Shown: piece by piece, positions 20,697 to 32,565 of the stretch | Position numbering within the stretch: position 1 is the stretch's first letter | Layout of the letters: every line of letters starts with the position of its first letter | Origin: Chrysoperla carnea | Lineage: Eukaryota; Arthropoda; Insecta; Neuroptera; Chrysopidae | Length of the DNA: 64,000 bases | Assembly (NCBI RefSeq): GCF_905475395.1 | Contig: NC_058342.1 | Coordinates: 25,392,640 to 25,456,639, forward strand | Reading direction: 5' to 3' | Made by a program: the position numbers and the translations under genes | The notes under the pieces: generated by a model | Databases searched by the model: none | What the model was told of the DNA's origin: nothing | What the model saw: the letters and a program-made list of their open reading frames with translations, nothing else

Positions 20697-21410
20697 TATA
20701 CTCTGTATATATGTAAAATATATCAACGTATACTAATTTTACTCCAAGTTTGTACCGCTTAGAAATATTGATGCTATTAACAAAATTTTGGTATGGTTGT
20801 TCATAAAATCATCTAATTAATCCATTTCCGGATATCCGTTCGTCTGTCTGTCGCTACGATAACTAGAAAAACGAAAAGAAACATCAAGCTGAAATTTTGA
20901 TAGCGTGCTCAAGACGTAAACAGTGAGGCTTAGTTCGTAAAAGTGCAACATAGGTCAATTGGATCTTAGGTCCGTAGAACTCATATTACAAACCATTTAT
21001 CCATCCGTCCGTCCGTCTGTGAACACGATAATTCAAAAACGAAAAACGATATCAAGTTGAATTTTTTACAGCGTATTCAAGACGTAAAGAGTGAGGTCGA
21101 GTTCGTAAATGAGCAACATAGGTCAATTGGGTCTTAGGTTCGTAGGACCCATATTGTAAACCGTTATAGACGGAACAAAAGTTTCAATGTAAAAAATGTT
21201 CTTAAATAAACAACTTGTGTTTGAAACATTTTTTCGTTAACATCACTGTTTATCCATGAGAGCGCAAATTAGGCGCAAATTGTAAACTAGTACGTGTTAT
21301 ATGGGAATATCAGTTATATGTGTAATGTGACAGAGTAATCAACACCGTCTATACATGGTATTTCAACAATTAACTCAGTATTTTTTTGTTTTCACTTGTT
21401 TTTAAATAAA
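20697..21410 (+). repeat. R1 repeat with internal tandem duplication
   Basis: Complete at both ends (TATACTCTGTATATATG; GTTTTCACTTG). The central core, from the GTCTGT..ACGATAA block through GTCCGTAG..CCATTTAT, occurs twice, which lengthens the copy by about 165 bp. Confidence 0.75.
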
Positions 21411-21774
21411 TATTTGAACAATGCAGTGTTAGTAGAATTTGATTTTTTTAGAACGAAATCTTTTCAGAGTTCTATAGAATTATATTCCCGGCAAATGAAA
21501 TGAGACATCAAAATCATTTATCAAAATATCTTATATATTATTTTCTCTAACCTGTTTTTTTTTTGGGTATGCGACATATTCCTTATTTCTTTATCAAATT
21601 CCATAATTTACCCCTCACCGCAAAGGTTATCAAACTGGCTAATGACAATAGACTCACATTCTATAAATATCATGACTCAATTTTATTCGTTATGTTATTT
21701 GTATATCATATCTGTAATAAAATTGCCTATAAATAAAAAGAAAGTAAATTACTATTGATATTGTTTTATTTCTC

Positions 21775-21930
21775 TAGCCTGTTGTTAGCCACGGGTACCG
21801 CACTGTAGATTTCCGTACGGTTCGAGCTAATTGAATAAACTTATTATTAGTCGGACTACTATTTTGGGTGAGGCGAGTTCCTCACGAATTGAGCTAGATT
21901 AGTCTATTGAGTGAGCAAATTTTCTTAGTT
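21775..21930 (+). repeat. LTR-like fragment (weak)
   Basis: Starts near TGTTGTTAGCCACGGGTA and contains TTCGAGCTA and AATAAAC in the same order as the minus strand of 1-150. Probably an old end of the same element family. No internal region. Tentative. Confidence 0.25.
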
Positions 21931-22715
21931 TTTTAAAGTTAATATAAATTTTAAATGGCTTAGTAAATCGTTTTAAAATTTCCACAGTAGTTTAAGCAGT
22001 TCATTCATTTTGTAGCATTTTGATATACCTTCCAAGTGTCTTTAATCGTAAGATTTACTCTTGAAAGTACTAATTACTTGAAGTTATTACTTTCGTATTT
22101 AATATGGGTATATGTTAAAAACGAACTAAATGTTGGGCCACCCTATATATTTCTATATTCGGGTAGCGTTCATACTATTTAAACTCAGTGTAAGTATAAT
22201 AAAAATATGTAGTCTTATTACACAGCTATAGTGTCTACACTTTCGGAGTCAAAAAGAACAAACTTTAATGAACATTTCAGTGATTTTTTTGACTCTTCAA
22301 GGTTGTCATTTATGTGCAGTAGATGACAGCGCATATTGTTCTATTTACGTCATAATAAGCACGTGACCATAAAAAATTACACGAGAAGTATTGAAAATAA
22401 TAATTATTGTTTTCAAAATAAGAAAATTAACATAGAATTTAATAATTCATGGAAATTAAGTTCAAAGTATTTAATGTACCGATGTAAACATTCTTAATAC
22501 GTATTATTTGAACGGATTTGATATACAATCAATTAGCCGGATTTTAATGAAACTTTTTATAATTGACTTATATTACCTGTGGACGAGATTCGACTAATTA
22601 TTCGGGAATTTTACGTTGATGCTATGATGAAAAGACAAAGAATGAGAGAAAGATAAACTTGGGTATTACACTTTTATTTTTCAGGATATATTCTTTAACT
22701 CCAGAGCTGACATAC
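21931..22715. other. intergenic DNA, nothing recognised
   Basis: AT-rich, no open frame of note and no repeat shared within the window. Confidence 0.4.
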
Positions 22716-23122
22716 ACAATTTTTATACCATGTATATATGAAATATATCAAGGTATACTAAATTTAGTCCCAAACTTGAAAAATATTGATGCTACCAACA
22801 AAATTTTGGTACATGTGCTCATAAAATTACTTAATTAGACCGTTTTCGACTGTCTGTCCGTCTGCCTGTCAACACGATAACTCAAAAACAAAAAAAGATT
22901 TCAATGAAATTTTTATAGCGTGCTCAGGGCGTAAAAAGTGAGGTCGAGTTCGTAAATGAACAACATGGGTCAACTGGGTCTTAGGTCCGTAGGACCCACT
23001 TGTAAACCGTTAGAAATAGAACAGAAGTTTGAATGTAAAAAATGGTTCTTATAAAAAAAAAAGAAGCTTTTGTTTGAAACATTTATTTGTAAAATGCTTC
23101 ATCAACACTGCCTATCTATGAT
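22716..23122 (+). repeat. R1 repeat, 3' truncated
   Basis: Begins TATACCATGTATATATG and runs through the core to ATCAACACTGCCTATC. It lacks the CAATTGTTTGTTTTCACTTG end and stops about 28 bp before the tRNA-Arg gene. Confidence 0.75.
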
Positions 23123-23150
23123 TATATAACTAAATATTAAAAATTATAAT

Positions 23151-23223
23151 CGATCTTGCCAGGATTCGAACCTGGAATCTTCTGATCCGTAGTCAGATGC
23201 GTTATCCGTTGCGCCACAAGACC
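23151..23223 (-). tRNA. tRNA-Arg(ACG)
   Basis: Full cloverleaf on the minus strand, 73 bases. The acceptor GGTCTTG pairs with CAAGATC, with discriminator G. The anticodon loop is CTACGGA (anticodon ACG) and the T arm contains GGTTCGAATCC. No intron. An A-run 3' of the gene reads as a T run (ATTTTTA) on its own strand and could end pol III transcription. One base differs from the second copy at 58149-58221. Confidence 0.95.
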
Positions 23224-23479
23224 TGTATATTCGCCAAAAGTAAAATGATTTTCATGACAAAAGGTCTGATTAGTATATTTTGGAATATATACGGAAATAT
23301 ATCAGATGGAAATATCAGTTCTGTGTGACTATCTTTACTTACATGATTTTTAGTGCGTGCTAAAACCGTGTTTTTTTAAGTTTTTTAACTATTATTTTTG
23401 GACAAAACGCTCTATTTGTAATTTTTAGTGCGTGCTAAAATTTTACTTTTTTAAACTATTTTATATTTATTTTTATCGC

Positions 23480-23690
23480 ATTTCTTAACAAAATATCAAA
23501 ATATCTTAAAAGACCAAAAATTGAAATTAAAATTAAAATCAGCAATGGAATACAAATGACATAAGCATTTTAAACTACTAATTTAACAGATATTAGACAG
23601 AGAGAGAACTCTATGTTTAATTCTGTTTTGCTAGAAAGAGATACAAACAAATCTTTGATGGTTTTTAGCTTGCTTATTTTTATAGTTATT
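23480..23690 (+). repeat. duplicated flank J (copy 1)
   Basis: Matches 59770-60030: CGCATTTCTTAA, GAAATTAAAATT, TATTAGACAGA, CTAGAAA-AGATACAAACAAA and TCTTTGATGG. It follows the tRNA-Arg gene here, as its partner does after the other tRNA-Arg copy. Confidence 0.65.
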
Positions 23691-24565
23691 TGAAAAATAA
23701 AAGCACAAAAAAAAAATAATTCCTATTCTGTGCCAGCAAGTTTACAAATCAATTTAGACAAAAAATTTAAATTTAGAAATCAAAATAATCAAGCCTCATT
23801 TGATCAATTAAAATCAAAGATTTATTAGACAGTCGACAATATTTTTAATTGAAAATTTACAATTGTTTGTGATATTTGATTTTTTTTTTAAGTATCTAAC
23901 CTTGACTCAACAATTTTGAATATAATTCTATTAAATATATATAAACAATAAAAATCGATTGTGTGTTTATTCGAGATCTTGACCTTAAAAGTTTTGCGTT
24001 CGTAATATTATATTTGAATATGAAAATGTTTTTATGATAAATTTTGTATATCCCCTACTTTTGATAAAAAAAGAAATTTTTTTTTAAAAGTTTGTTACAT
24101 AAAATTTGATTATCACTAAATTATTTTATTTCCTCTCAAATTAATCAATTTTTTGCATAAGTGTTGACTCATTGTTACTTTAATAAAATTTAAATCATAA
24201 TACGTATGTTTTATATCTTGAAACTTATCATTTAGGAATCCGTAGAATGAATTCTGTTAAAACATTTTTTTTATTAGGTCGTAATTCATGCAGTTTTCAA
24301 AAAAACTAGCTGTATTATGTTTGGTCTGACGAATAGCTTGTTAGGTATAGTAGGGAAAGATGTCCTCCGGGCCGTAACGAGGGAACTTAGCACCGGTGGC
24401 AAGTATTTAGATTTCGCCTTATGTATATCGGAATTGGCTCTATCGATTTTGATGAAAATTCGTATACTGATAATATTTAACATAAGAGTAAAGCCTTGAT
24501 TTACCTTGAAGAGGAAAATTTAAAAAAAAATTGGATGTTCTCGAAATATTGAACTTGAAAAAGGC
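23691..24565. other. intergenic DNA, nothing firm
   Basis: AT-rich. A small GC-richer patch at 24317-24440 gives overlapping 60-65 residue frames on both strands, with no recognisable domain. Confidence 0.4.
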
Positions 24566-24637
24566 TGCCTTCTGTGAGAATCGAACTCACGACCCCTGGT
24601 TTACAAGACCAGTGCTCTGCCTCTGAGCTAAGGAGGC
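24566..24637 (-). tRNA. tRNA-Thr(TGT), acceptor-stem mismatch
   Basis: Cloverleaf on the minus strand with anticodon loop CTTGTAA (TGT). The acceptor GCCTCCT faces AGAAGGC, leaving a C5-A68 mismatch not present in the copies at 24813, 49088 and 49398. A T5 run follows. Divergent from the next tRNA-Thr. It may be less active than the clean copies. Confidence 0.85.
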
Positions 24638-24812
24638 GTTATATTTTTGTAAATAATTTTTTAACATTTACGCGCATACATACAAATTAAGTTTGGAATA
24701 ACTCGATCAGTTGAAGTAAAATTTATTAAAAGAAAACTTTGCACAAATAAATTTTATTCTACCTTATTTTGTACGTGTCAATATCTGCTTAAACGTTAAG
24801 CCACTGTTCAAC

Positions 24813-24884
24813 GCCTCCTTAGCTCAGAGGCAGAGCACTGGTCTTGTAAACCAGGGGTCGTGAGTTCGATTCTCACAGGGGGCA
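24813..24884 (+). tRNA. tRNA-Thr(TGT)
   Basis: 72 bases. Acceptor GCCTCCT / AGGGGGC (one T-G wobble), anticodon TGT, T arm GTGAG-TTCGATT-CTCAC. A pol III stop run TTTTT follows at once. It lies tail-to-tail with the copy at 24944. Confidence 0.95.
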
Positions 24885-24943
24885 AACTTTTTAAAAATTT
24901 CTTCAGACTTTATATTTTATGAGAAAATAAATTTATAAAAAAT

Positions 24944-25015
24944 TGCCCCCTGTGAGAATCGAACTCACGACCCCTGGTTAACAAGACCAGTGCTCTGCCT
25001 CTGAGCTAAGGAGGC
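24944..25015 (-). tRNA. tRNA-Thr(TGT) with U37, probable pseudogene
   Basis: Same body as the clean copies, but the anticodon loop is CTTGTTA, so base 37 is U instead of A. ANN-decoding tRNAs normally need A37 for the t6A modification, so this copy is probably impaired. The 5' flank repeats the GTTGAA block seen upstream of the 24813 copy. Confidence 0.85.
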
Positions 25016-25166
25016 GTTGAAGTCACCTCCTTAACGAAATGCACAAACAATGCACCAGGTAAGAGTGAGAGCAATGCAATTTTTAAAGAGCGTAATGTAT
25101 AATAACATTTATTTTCTACAATTTGATGCATATTTCGATTTTACTATTGATTTTGAAACAATTTGA

Positions 25167-25921
25167 CAGTAAAACTTGGTTAAGTGGGACCTGGATAAGT
25201 GACAAACCTCCATAACTGGAACTCATCCAAAACTTTGGCCCTGAATTATCTCTCTTAGTGTGACGAAGCAAATCTCTGTATCTGGGATTCGTTCTTTTGA
25301 TTTTGTCGTCATAGTTATCTGTATAACTGAGACAGCGAGTGAATTTTATATGCATTAACCTTTGTAAGTGGAAACTTAACTAATTTTGAGCATCAATGGC
25401 CTTCAGTTTTATTTGAGAAATGCAGAGACGAAGACTCAAATCATTATCAGTAAGTGGGAAGACATGGGATGAAGTTTGTGTCGAACTTAATGAGCCAAAA
25501 TCTATTATTTGTAGAATAATTCAGAATAAAGATAAAATTCAATTATAATGTCCTGAAGCACAAGGAAAACTAAAACGTGTACGTTTATCAGAATATCCTG
25601 GACTTGAACAGTTTGCTAACATGGATCAAGCAACTTCGTAACAAAAAAGGCACAAAATTTCGCGCGAAGACTCGGTATTTATAAAATTTTAGCAGCAATG
25701 ATATTGACAATACGTTCTTTTATTTAATAATCCCACCGCTATATCTTAAATAACCTGTATTTTGCCCTCTATTAATGGAACCCTTTGTAAATGAGACAGA
25801 TATTTATAGGGACAGATATTTATTTTTACCTGGATATCTGAGACACTAGGTAAGTAGAATACCTCTATAAGTGAGACAAATTTGTAGGTCCCTTGATGTC
25901 TCACATAATCAGGTTCCACTG
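25167..25921 (+). mobile_element. pogo/Tigger-like element, internally deleted
   Basis: The ends are CAGTAAAACTTGG and GTTCCACTG, with repeated TAAGTGGGAC / ATAAGTGAGACAAATTTG sub-terminal blocks typical of pogo elements; TA follows the right end. At 25432-25640 the plus strand encodes a CENP-B-type N-terminal DNA-binding segment: KTWDEVCVELNEPKSIICRI, then NKDKI, a stop, and RVRLSEYPGLEQFAN. The DDE domain is absent, so it is a dead 755 bp derivative. Confidence 0.8.
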
Positions 25922-25923
25922 TA

Positions 25924-26384
25924 TTTATTTACCGAGAAGTTCCAAATTTTTTGTACGAACTAAATGATTAAAAACTTACGTAGCCCCGAATCGATTTTTA
26001 AACACAGCAGTTTAGTATGAATGTGTATCGTGTCTTGGCCAATATTATTTTTAATTGCAAGTCACTTTAAAATTTGTTTATTGATTATATTTTAATTAAA
26101 ATAAACAAAACTAATAATTATTACTTGCATTTTAAATGATTTAATAAAGTAGAAAACAATTTTAGCTTGTCAATAGCTGTAATTAATTGCGACTAAGAAA
26201 TTTTGTGTTCATTCGCCACCTGAAATTTTCCACGCATACACAGTGGTTCCATTATCGGACAAAAATAAAAAAATCGACATCAATATTTTTTGAAATTTTG
26301 TCATTCTAACATCTAGAAGGACAAAACGTCGAAAAATATAAATTACTAGCAGTTACACGGCTGCTTCGTTGAGAAATTTCAACT
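25924..26384. other. intergenic DNA, nothing recognised
   Basis: No frame, tRNA or shared repeat found. Confidence 0.4.
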
Positions 26385-26605
26385 TCAAAAGAAAGGCTAC
26401 CGCGTTATAGCCATCATTTCACTTGTCCTCACTTATGAAAATCCTTATTTAGAAAAAAAAAGTACAGCTTATGTTTCTCGCTGATAATGTAGCTTTCTAT
26501 TGATTGATTTTTAAAATCGGTCTAGTAGTTTTTGAGTTTATTCATTACAAATAAACAAACAAACAAATAAAAAATCAAACCTTTCCCCTTATAATATTAG
26601 CAGTG
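26385..26605 (+). repeat. dispersed repeat E
   Basis: CTCGCTGATAATGTAGCTTT, AAAATCGGTCTAGTAGTTTT and GAGTTTATTCATTACAAA, then (ACAA)n and TATAATATTAG. This is the longest copy in the window; the other two are in the intron of the small membrane-protein gene. The layout suggests the tail of a non-LTR element or SINE. Confidence 0.5.
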
Positions 26606-26949
26606 GCAGATACCAATACGCTGAGAAGGCTGGAGCTTCTGGTAGCAAATTTAGCTCAAAAACTTGTTTTGCCTTACAGAAATTTAAAAAAAAAAAACCA
26701 TTATATACACGGAACAAAGAAGTCTCGAAAATTCAATAAAAATTACTCTCTGTATGTGAAAAAACTAAAGGGTTTGTAAAGTATACTTTCATGAATATGA
26801 TTTTCGAAATTTTCGAAAGTATTCTTTGGAATATTTTTTTGATTTTGTGGAATTTTTCAAATAACCACTAGTTGAAGTTAATCTGAAAATTTTCAACAAA
26901 TTTTTTTTTTATAGTTTCGCAGAAAATAGACTCTAAACTTTTTTCCTAA

Positions 26950-27065
26950 GTTGCGCCCCCACGGGTAAACAGTTTGTGAAAGTTTACGAATGAATGATTC
27001 AAATAAAAGTTGTTAATTGTTTTTTTAGGAACGACTTTTACATTTAAACTTTTGTTCTATCTCGA
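26950..27065 (-). repeat. R1 repeat, end fragment
   Basis: Keeps only the GCGCCCCCACGGGTAAACAG, GTTTACGAA and TTTAAACTTTTGTTCTATCTC part of R1. Confidence 0.55.
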
Positions 27066-29130
27066 TATTTTTTCATTTGATTGAATGAGCAAAAAAAATT
27101 CCATTTTAAGATAGAAAGTCGAAAAAAAAAACGAAAATGTGCACAAATACTTCAGCTAGAACTTTTATTTGTATATCTTTTTATTTGATGCCTTGTTTTT
27201 TTGAAATTTGTAAAAATCTGATTAAAACCCCCAACTAGTCTTCAAAAATGGGGGCTTGGTACGCCCCCGAGCGGTGGTCTTTTTAACGAAGTTTTTCAAC
27301 CTTATAAACTGTGGAAAATTTCAAAGATATATCAATTTTTTTCTTTTAGATATTTACTTTAATTGTACTATAGGATGTTGTGATTATTAATTACAAAGAT
27401 CAAATTTAATTTTTTTTAAGGAATTCCCCTGATAAAAAATTAGGGGGTTTTTGCTAAGGGGATTTTTCAACCAATATTATTTGTAAAAAATTTAGATATT
27501 GATTTATTAATTAACATGATGCGAAAGTAACTCTGTTTGTTAGTCTGTTCTGTCTGTCTAAATCGATTTTGATGAAATTTAAACGCTATGTTTGTTGTCA
27601 CACTACTCATCACTCTATTATTCTTAACCTATTTTGTCATTTTAATAAATATTGCTGGTATGCCATTATAGTAGCATCAGTGTCATTACAGTGTTAAATA
27701 GTACTATTCGCCAGAAGTATTGTGGATGTCACCAGTCAGTATGGGCCTGACACCCATACTGATATTATGCTCGCCGACTGTTGCTCATGTTCTAAAACAT
27801 TTATTCGTAAAATCATCTCATGTTTAAAATTTTATAGCAAATTAAAATCCTCGAAACCATACAGTATTGCGTTCACGCCTATACTTACATTGTTCTATTG
27901 GAAAAAAATTTCTTACCCTGCCTGATGAAAAAATATTTGAAGAAAGACTAAGTCTTAATAAGTCTTAGAAAACTCTGAAAGAGTCTTAAGAACTCTGAAT
28001 TTCTCAACGTTTTTGGACTAGTCTGAATAACTCTGGTTAATATCTCGGAAAGGGGGAAATTTACGAAAAAATAACAAGTTTTTAACTTCAAATAATCGAA
28101 AAAAATCTAGAATAGCTTTCCATATTTAGGAACGTCTTCCGAACGATGATATACAAAGAATTCTAAACCGAAATTTATTCTCGGCGAATGCGCCTGCATG
28201 TGTTCTATTAATATATTTCTTTTGCGTGAGAAACCGATTAACCTTATTATTGAAAAAAATGAAAATTTAATAGTAAAGTGAATTTGCATAAATGGAAATT
28301 TATTTTATCCAGTCGATATATCAAAAGACTAATTAATAATGAGGTTAATTCATAATCATTCGATTACTAATAGAGATTGTTGCCATTTAACATAAAATGT
28401 TTGAAGCCTTGAAACTGCATTTTAAAATACGAATCTTATGAATATTTAGAAAAAAAAACAAATTGTCTACAGTTAAAATGCATATGCAACTTACGCACCC
28501 ATTACTTTTATAACAATTAATATATGGCTTTAAATGCCACTTGTCTGTATGGGTGTAATTCAGTAGCGGATCAAAAATTTTTCTCGTTTTTCATTTAAGA
28601 AAAAATGACAACCTCATTCCGAAGTTGGCCTTTTCATATTGAAATAAAGTAAAAATACTATCAAACTTGGAACAAGTACAGCTAAATATTTGTATTTACA
28701 ATAGAATGTGATTGAATTTTAAATATGAATTTATTGATACAAAATCACTGAAGTTAAAAAAACAAAATCATTACTTCTATGAGATTGATTTTAGTTTAAA
28801 GTCATGCATTTTATTGATGGAAAATAAAATTGTACTTAGTTGGAAGATATAATCGTGTAAATAAAGCGAATCGATGAATTAAAATAACAAATTTTTACGT
28901 TTGCTTTAAATATAGAATTAGGTTAGTACGAAAACATATCTATCATGTCTAGTCCATATGTGATTGAGGCAACTTCATGAAGATTGTTGTTACCAGTTAA
29001 CAGAGAGTTTGAAATAAACATATTTATCATTTTTATAACATTAACTATATTTTTCGGAAAACATGAGACAAGCATTGATTGCGCAGTTGGTTAAGCTACA
29101 GACTTAGGACATTAAAATCAATAGAAATCA
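27066..29130. other. intergenic DNA with one small hairpin
   Basis: No gene seen. CAGTATGGG..CCCATACTG forms a 9 bp hairpin at about 27737-27761. Short AGTCTTA / ACTCTGAA words recur at 27950-28030. Otherwise AT-rich. Confidence 0.4.
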
Positions 29131-29360
29131 GGGCGATGATTATTTCAGATGATACAGAGTTTTAAATCCAGAAGTGTCAATTTTACCTAGAAAGCGAATA
29201 TTTTTACCCAAAATTCTCAAACAGCTCATTTTCATGAAAAATAAACAAGCTTTCGAGTGGTTTTGACAAATTTGTTGTAAAATAATTTTTAAAATTTTGG
29301 TACGATTTTAGTTTATATCTCGAAAATCGTTCTTCCTATCGTTAAATACCCCCCCTTTTT
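29131..29360 (+). repeat. dispersed repeat F
   Basis: Second copy of the block at 19927-20165. The sequence just upstream (GCGCAGTTGGTTAAG at 29080-29096) looks like a pol III A box, but no B box follows. Confidence 0.55.
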
Positions 29361-29639
29361 AAGTATCCATCCCTGAATGGAATTGTTAATAATACAACAC
29401 GTTATGGTAAGAAATGCCATAATAATATTAATATGTATTATTTACAATCATAATTGATAATTCTAATTAAAATATTCTTGATTATCGATAAATTAATTGT
29501 ATATTTATACTGTAACTTTTATAGTGATTTATTAAGGTTGTTGAGGCGATACAGAAAAAACACACAATTTACTTAAAATTTTGAGAAATTGTTCATGTAA
29601 AGAAGTCACTATTAAATTATTTTAAAAATTGTCTAAAAA

Positions 29640-30322
29640 TTATACAAGTTTTTCCTACGGACCCAAGACTTAATTGACCTATGTTGCTCATTTATGAACT
29701 TATCCTCACTTTTCTCGTCCTGAGCACGATATAAAAAATTCAGCTTGATATCTCTTTTCGTTTTTGAGTTCACAGACAGAGGGACTAGCGGAAATGGACA
29801 AATTAGGTGATTTTATGAACACCTATTCGTACCGTGAGTGAATTTTATTGGAGGCGTTTCCATGGCAACAATACACTACTTTAATTATAGAATTGTATGG
29901 ATGCTTATATAATTGTATGGATTACATTTATGACTTACATTGAAAATTTAATATTATTGTTTCACAAATTTAAATAAATAATTATGATAATTTACATTTG
30001 AAAAATAATATTTGTGCAATTTGATTTCTTATTTTCACAATTTTTAATGCATTAAGTTTAATTAATTCGTGTTTCTCAATAATTTTAGTTTGACATTTTC
30101 TATAAGATTAACATGTAAAGAATTGCAAATTAGTCATAACAGCCTCCTTTAACGTCAAAATTTTTCACTGGGAGCGCTGGCATCGATTTTATTGTCCCTA
30201 CCGTGACTACGCACACAACGAATACCAAAATTTTGTTTGTGGCATCAATATTTTTAGGCGTTACAAACTTGGGACTAAACATAGTATACCCTTGATATAT
30301 ATTACATAATATACAGGATATA
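29640..30322 (-). repeat. R1 repeat interrupted by a 390 bp insertion
   Basis: The core and inner half are at 29640-29827 and the outer end at 30218-30322 (CCAAAATTTTGTTTGTGGCA to TATACAGGATATA). The two parts fit together at the CCTATACC point of intact copies. Confidence 0.7.
29828..30217. mobile_element. unclassified insertion within R1
   Basis: About 390 bp absent from every other R1 copy. Its edges read TCGTACCGTGAGTG and CTACGCACACAACGAA, with only a 5 bp inverted match (TTCGT / ACGAA). No open frame. Superfamily unknown. Confidence 0.5.
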
Positions 30323-30823
30323 CAAATTTTTACTGGAAATTACAATTACTATTTAAGAAAAACTACAAGAAAAAAATCGTATTTTATTAATTCCCATAAG
30401 AACTTAATTTACGGAAACTTATTTTCTGGAAAATCTTGCATAATTTTCAGACAAATCTAAATCGTAAATCTTTAGCAGTGACTTCTTAATATGCTTATTT
30501 CTCATTTCTCACAGTTTTAAAGATGTTTTTTTTTATTCTGTAGCGCTTCAACAACCTTTATAATGGCCATGAAGAAAATTGTAAAATTTATGTTTTATGT
30601 TCTTATATCACCTCATACCATACTTAAATTGTGCCATAAATTAGATAAAATATCGTTTAATTTACCTTCTAATTTTACAGTAATTTAATTCGATTCATTT
30701 ATTTTGTTTATTTTATTTAATTTTAATTAAATATTTCATTTTAAACATTGTTTTCAACCATGAGAACAACCATTTTTACTTTTTTTCAAACATTAAAATA
30801 TATAAATATTAATATATTTTCTA
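30323..30823. other. AT-rich intergenic DNA, nothing recognised
   Basis: No gene, tRNA or shared repeat seen. Confidence 0.4.
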
Positions 30824-30915
30824 AATTAAAGAGAATTGAAAAAAAAAAAATACACTCGAACCAGGACTCGAACCTTGTCCTGGTTCGAGTGTATTTTTTT
30901 CAATTCTCTTTAATT
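30824..30915. repeat. near-perfect hairpin of about 92 bp
   Basis: The left arm (30824-30867, ending TACACTCGAACCAGGAC) and right arm (30877-30915, starting GTCCTGGTTCGAGTGTA) are exact reverse complements except for homopolymer length (12 A against 7 T). The loop is nine bases. The lack of point differences implies a recent event such as template switching, or an assembly artefact. Confidence 0.8.
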
Positions 30916-32457
30916 AAGATTACTAGACAAGCTATTTGTCAATATTTAGTTTACGCTTTATGTATCATATTAAAAACATCAATTATAATCGAAGAGACCA
31001 TGATGTAAATAACTATCGTATGCATGATTAAAAGTAAACAAAAAAGTAATAATCTGTTGACATATGCTTGAAACTTGAAAAATAAATTTTATCGATAAAA
31101 ATGCTTCAAGCAAAAAATGTTGGGTCTCTAGGCACTCATCTTAAGCAGACATTAAACTTGACCTAGGTTCTCAGACTCAATGAAAATCTAAGTCTACTCC
31201 ATAATTGGTAATCGATAGATGAACACTTTAAATTAGAAGTAGTGCAGTTTTGGTAAAAACGGACGGAAAATTTTTCCCCAAAAATTGTTTTTTTCTTTTT
31301 TGTCTCCTACGGAATCTAGGAAAAGTCTTATAGGGTATTTTTGCTGTCAATTACTGTCTAAATTATTTGGTTTACAAAAAAATGTTTCAAAAAAAAAAAA
31401 TGTTTGCGCTTTTATAAAGAAGAATTTTCTAATTTAAAGTGTTCGTCTAATGTTGGCCAGTTATGAATTAGAGGAAGGTTTTATTTGAATCGGAAAACTT
31501 AGATTAAATCCAATGCCCGTAAATGAACAATTTAATGAAAAACGAAAAAGAGATCTTTCGTAAAGAAAATCTTATAAAATGAATCATAAATAGAAAATTC
31601 TCAAATCTTTAAACTAAAAATAGTTTTAGCCCAGAGACTCGGTTTTTTGAAATAGTCGGAAGTGTGAAAAATTAGCCATAAAATGCCGAGAGCGATACTA
31701 GAATCATATCCGCTGCTTTTAGAAATATGGATTTTTTAATAAAAGTGATAAATCAGGGGTGTACCATGAGATTTTAAACAAGGGACTCAAGGGAAAATTA
31801 TACATATCAATTTAATCATTTTTACTACTAAAATCCGTTCATAAAAGTTCATAAAAACATGCGCTCTTGTATACCCGTGTGACAACAGACATGTAACTGT
31901 AAATAATACTTATTTATCGTATGTGTACATATACAAATTATACACACACAGCTGCTTATAAATTGTATTTTGTATATATTCTCGGAACCAAAAACTCGAA
32001 AAGTTTTTATGATGTGATTTTAAAAGATTCAGGTGTAGTCAACTGGTACATTTAACCCGTGCAAAAAGTTCCAAATTTTATAGCAAATATCTTTTTTTAA
32101 TTGACGATAAAATATTTTGAATTTGACAATTCTCAAAAGTATTAATATCTACTCAAAATTCTATTTCGTTCAGTAAAAAAAAAGTGCGTTTGGGTATATT
32201 CTACCTTACCCGACCAGATAATGAAGAAGTAATATCTTCGGCAGATTCATCTGCTGTCATCTGCCTCTTCCGTATCCTCTTTATGTCCTTTTCATATTAG
32301 TTGACTATTGATAGCCACAAAGTTTGTTGATCATTTTAATTAAAATTTTTCCTTTCTTCAGAAATTATATGAATTCAATTGTCATGCATTTGAATAACTA
32401 TACAAATGTCAATATCAACAGACTATAAATATTTAGCAAATTTACCCACACAAATAA
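30916..32457. other. intergenic DNA, nothing firm
   Basis: At 31120-31200 GGGTCTCTAGGCACTCATCT and CTTAAGCAGA weakly resemble the Strip intron 1 tandem repeat. No gene. Confidence 0.4.
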
Positions 32458-32565
32458 TGTTATGTTTGTTTAAAAACTTCCACACACGTGCCCCTCTGTA
32501 ACCTCGCGCCTGTAGACACGTGTCTACTTTGTCTTATCGATAATCCTCCACCTGAACACACCTCT
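32458..32565 (+). repeat. dispersed repeat C
   Basis: Second copy of the block at 9702-9812, here without a neighbouring transposase remnant. Confidence 0.6.

Noticed and set aside
29080-29130. tRNA or SINE head near GCGCAGTTGGTTAAG
   Set aside because: The A-box-like word is present but no B box or cloverleaf follows.
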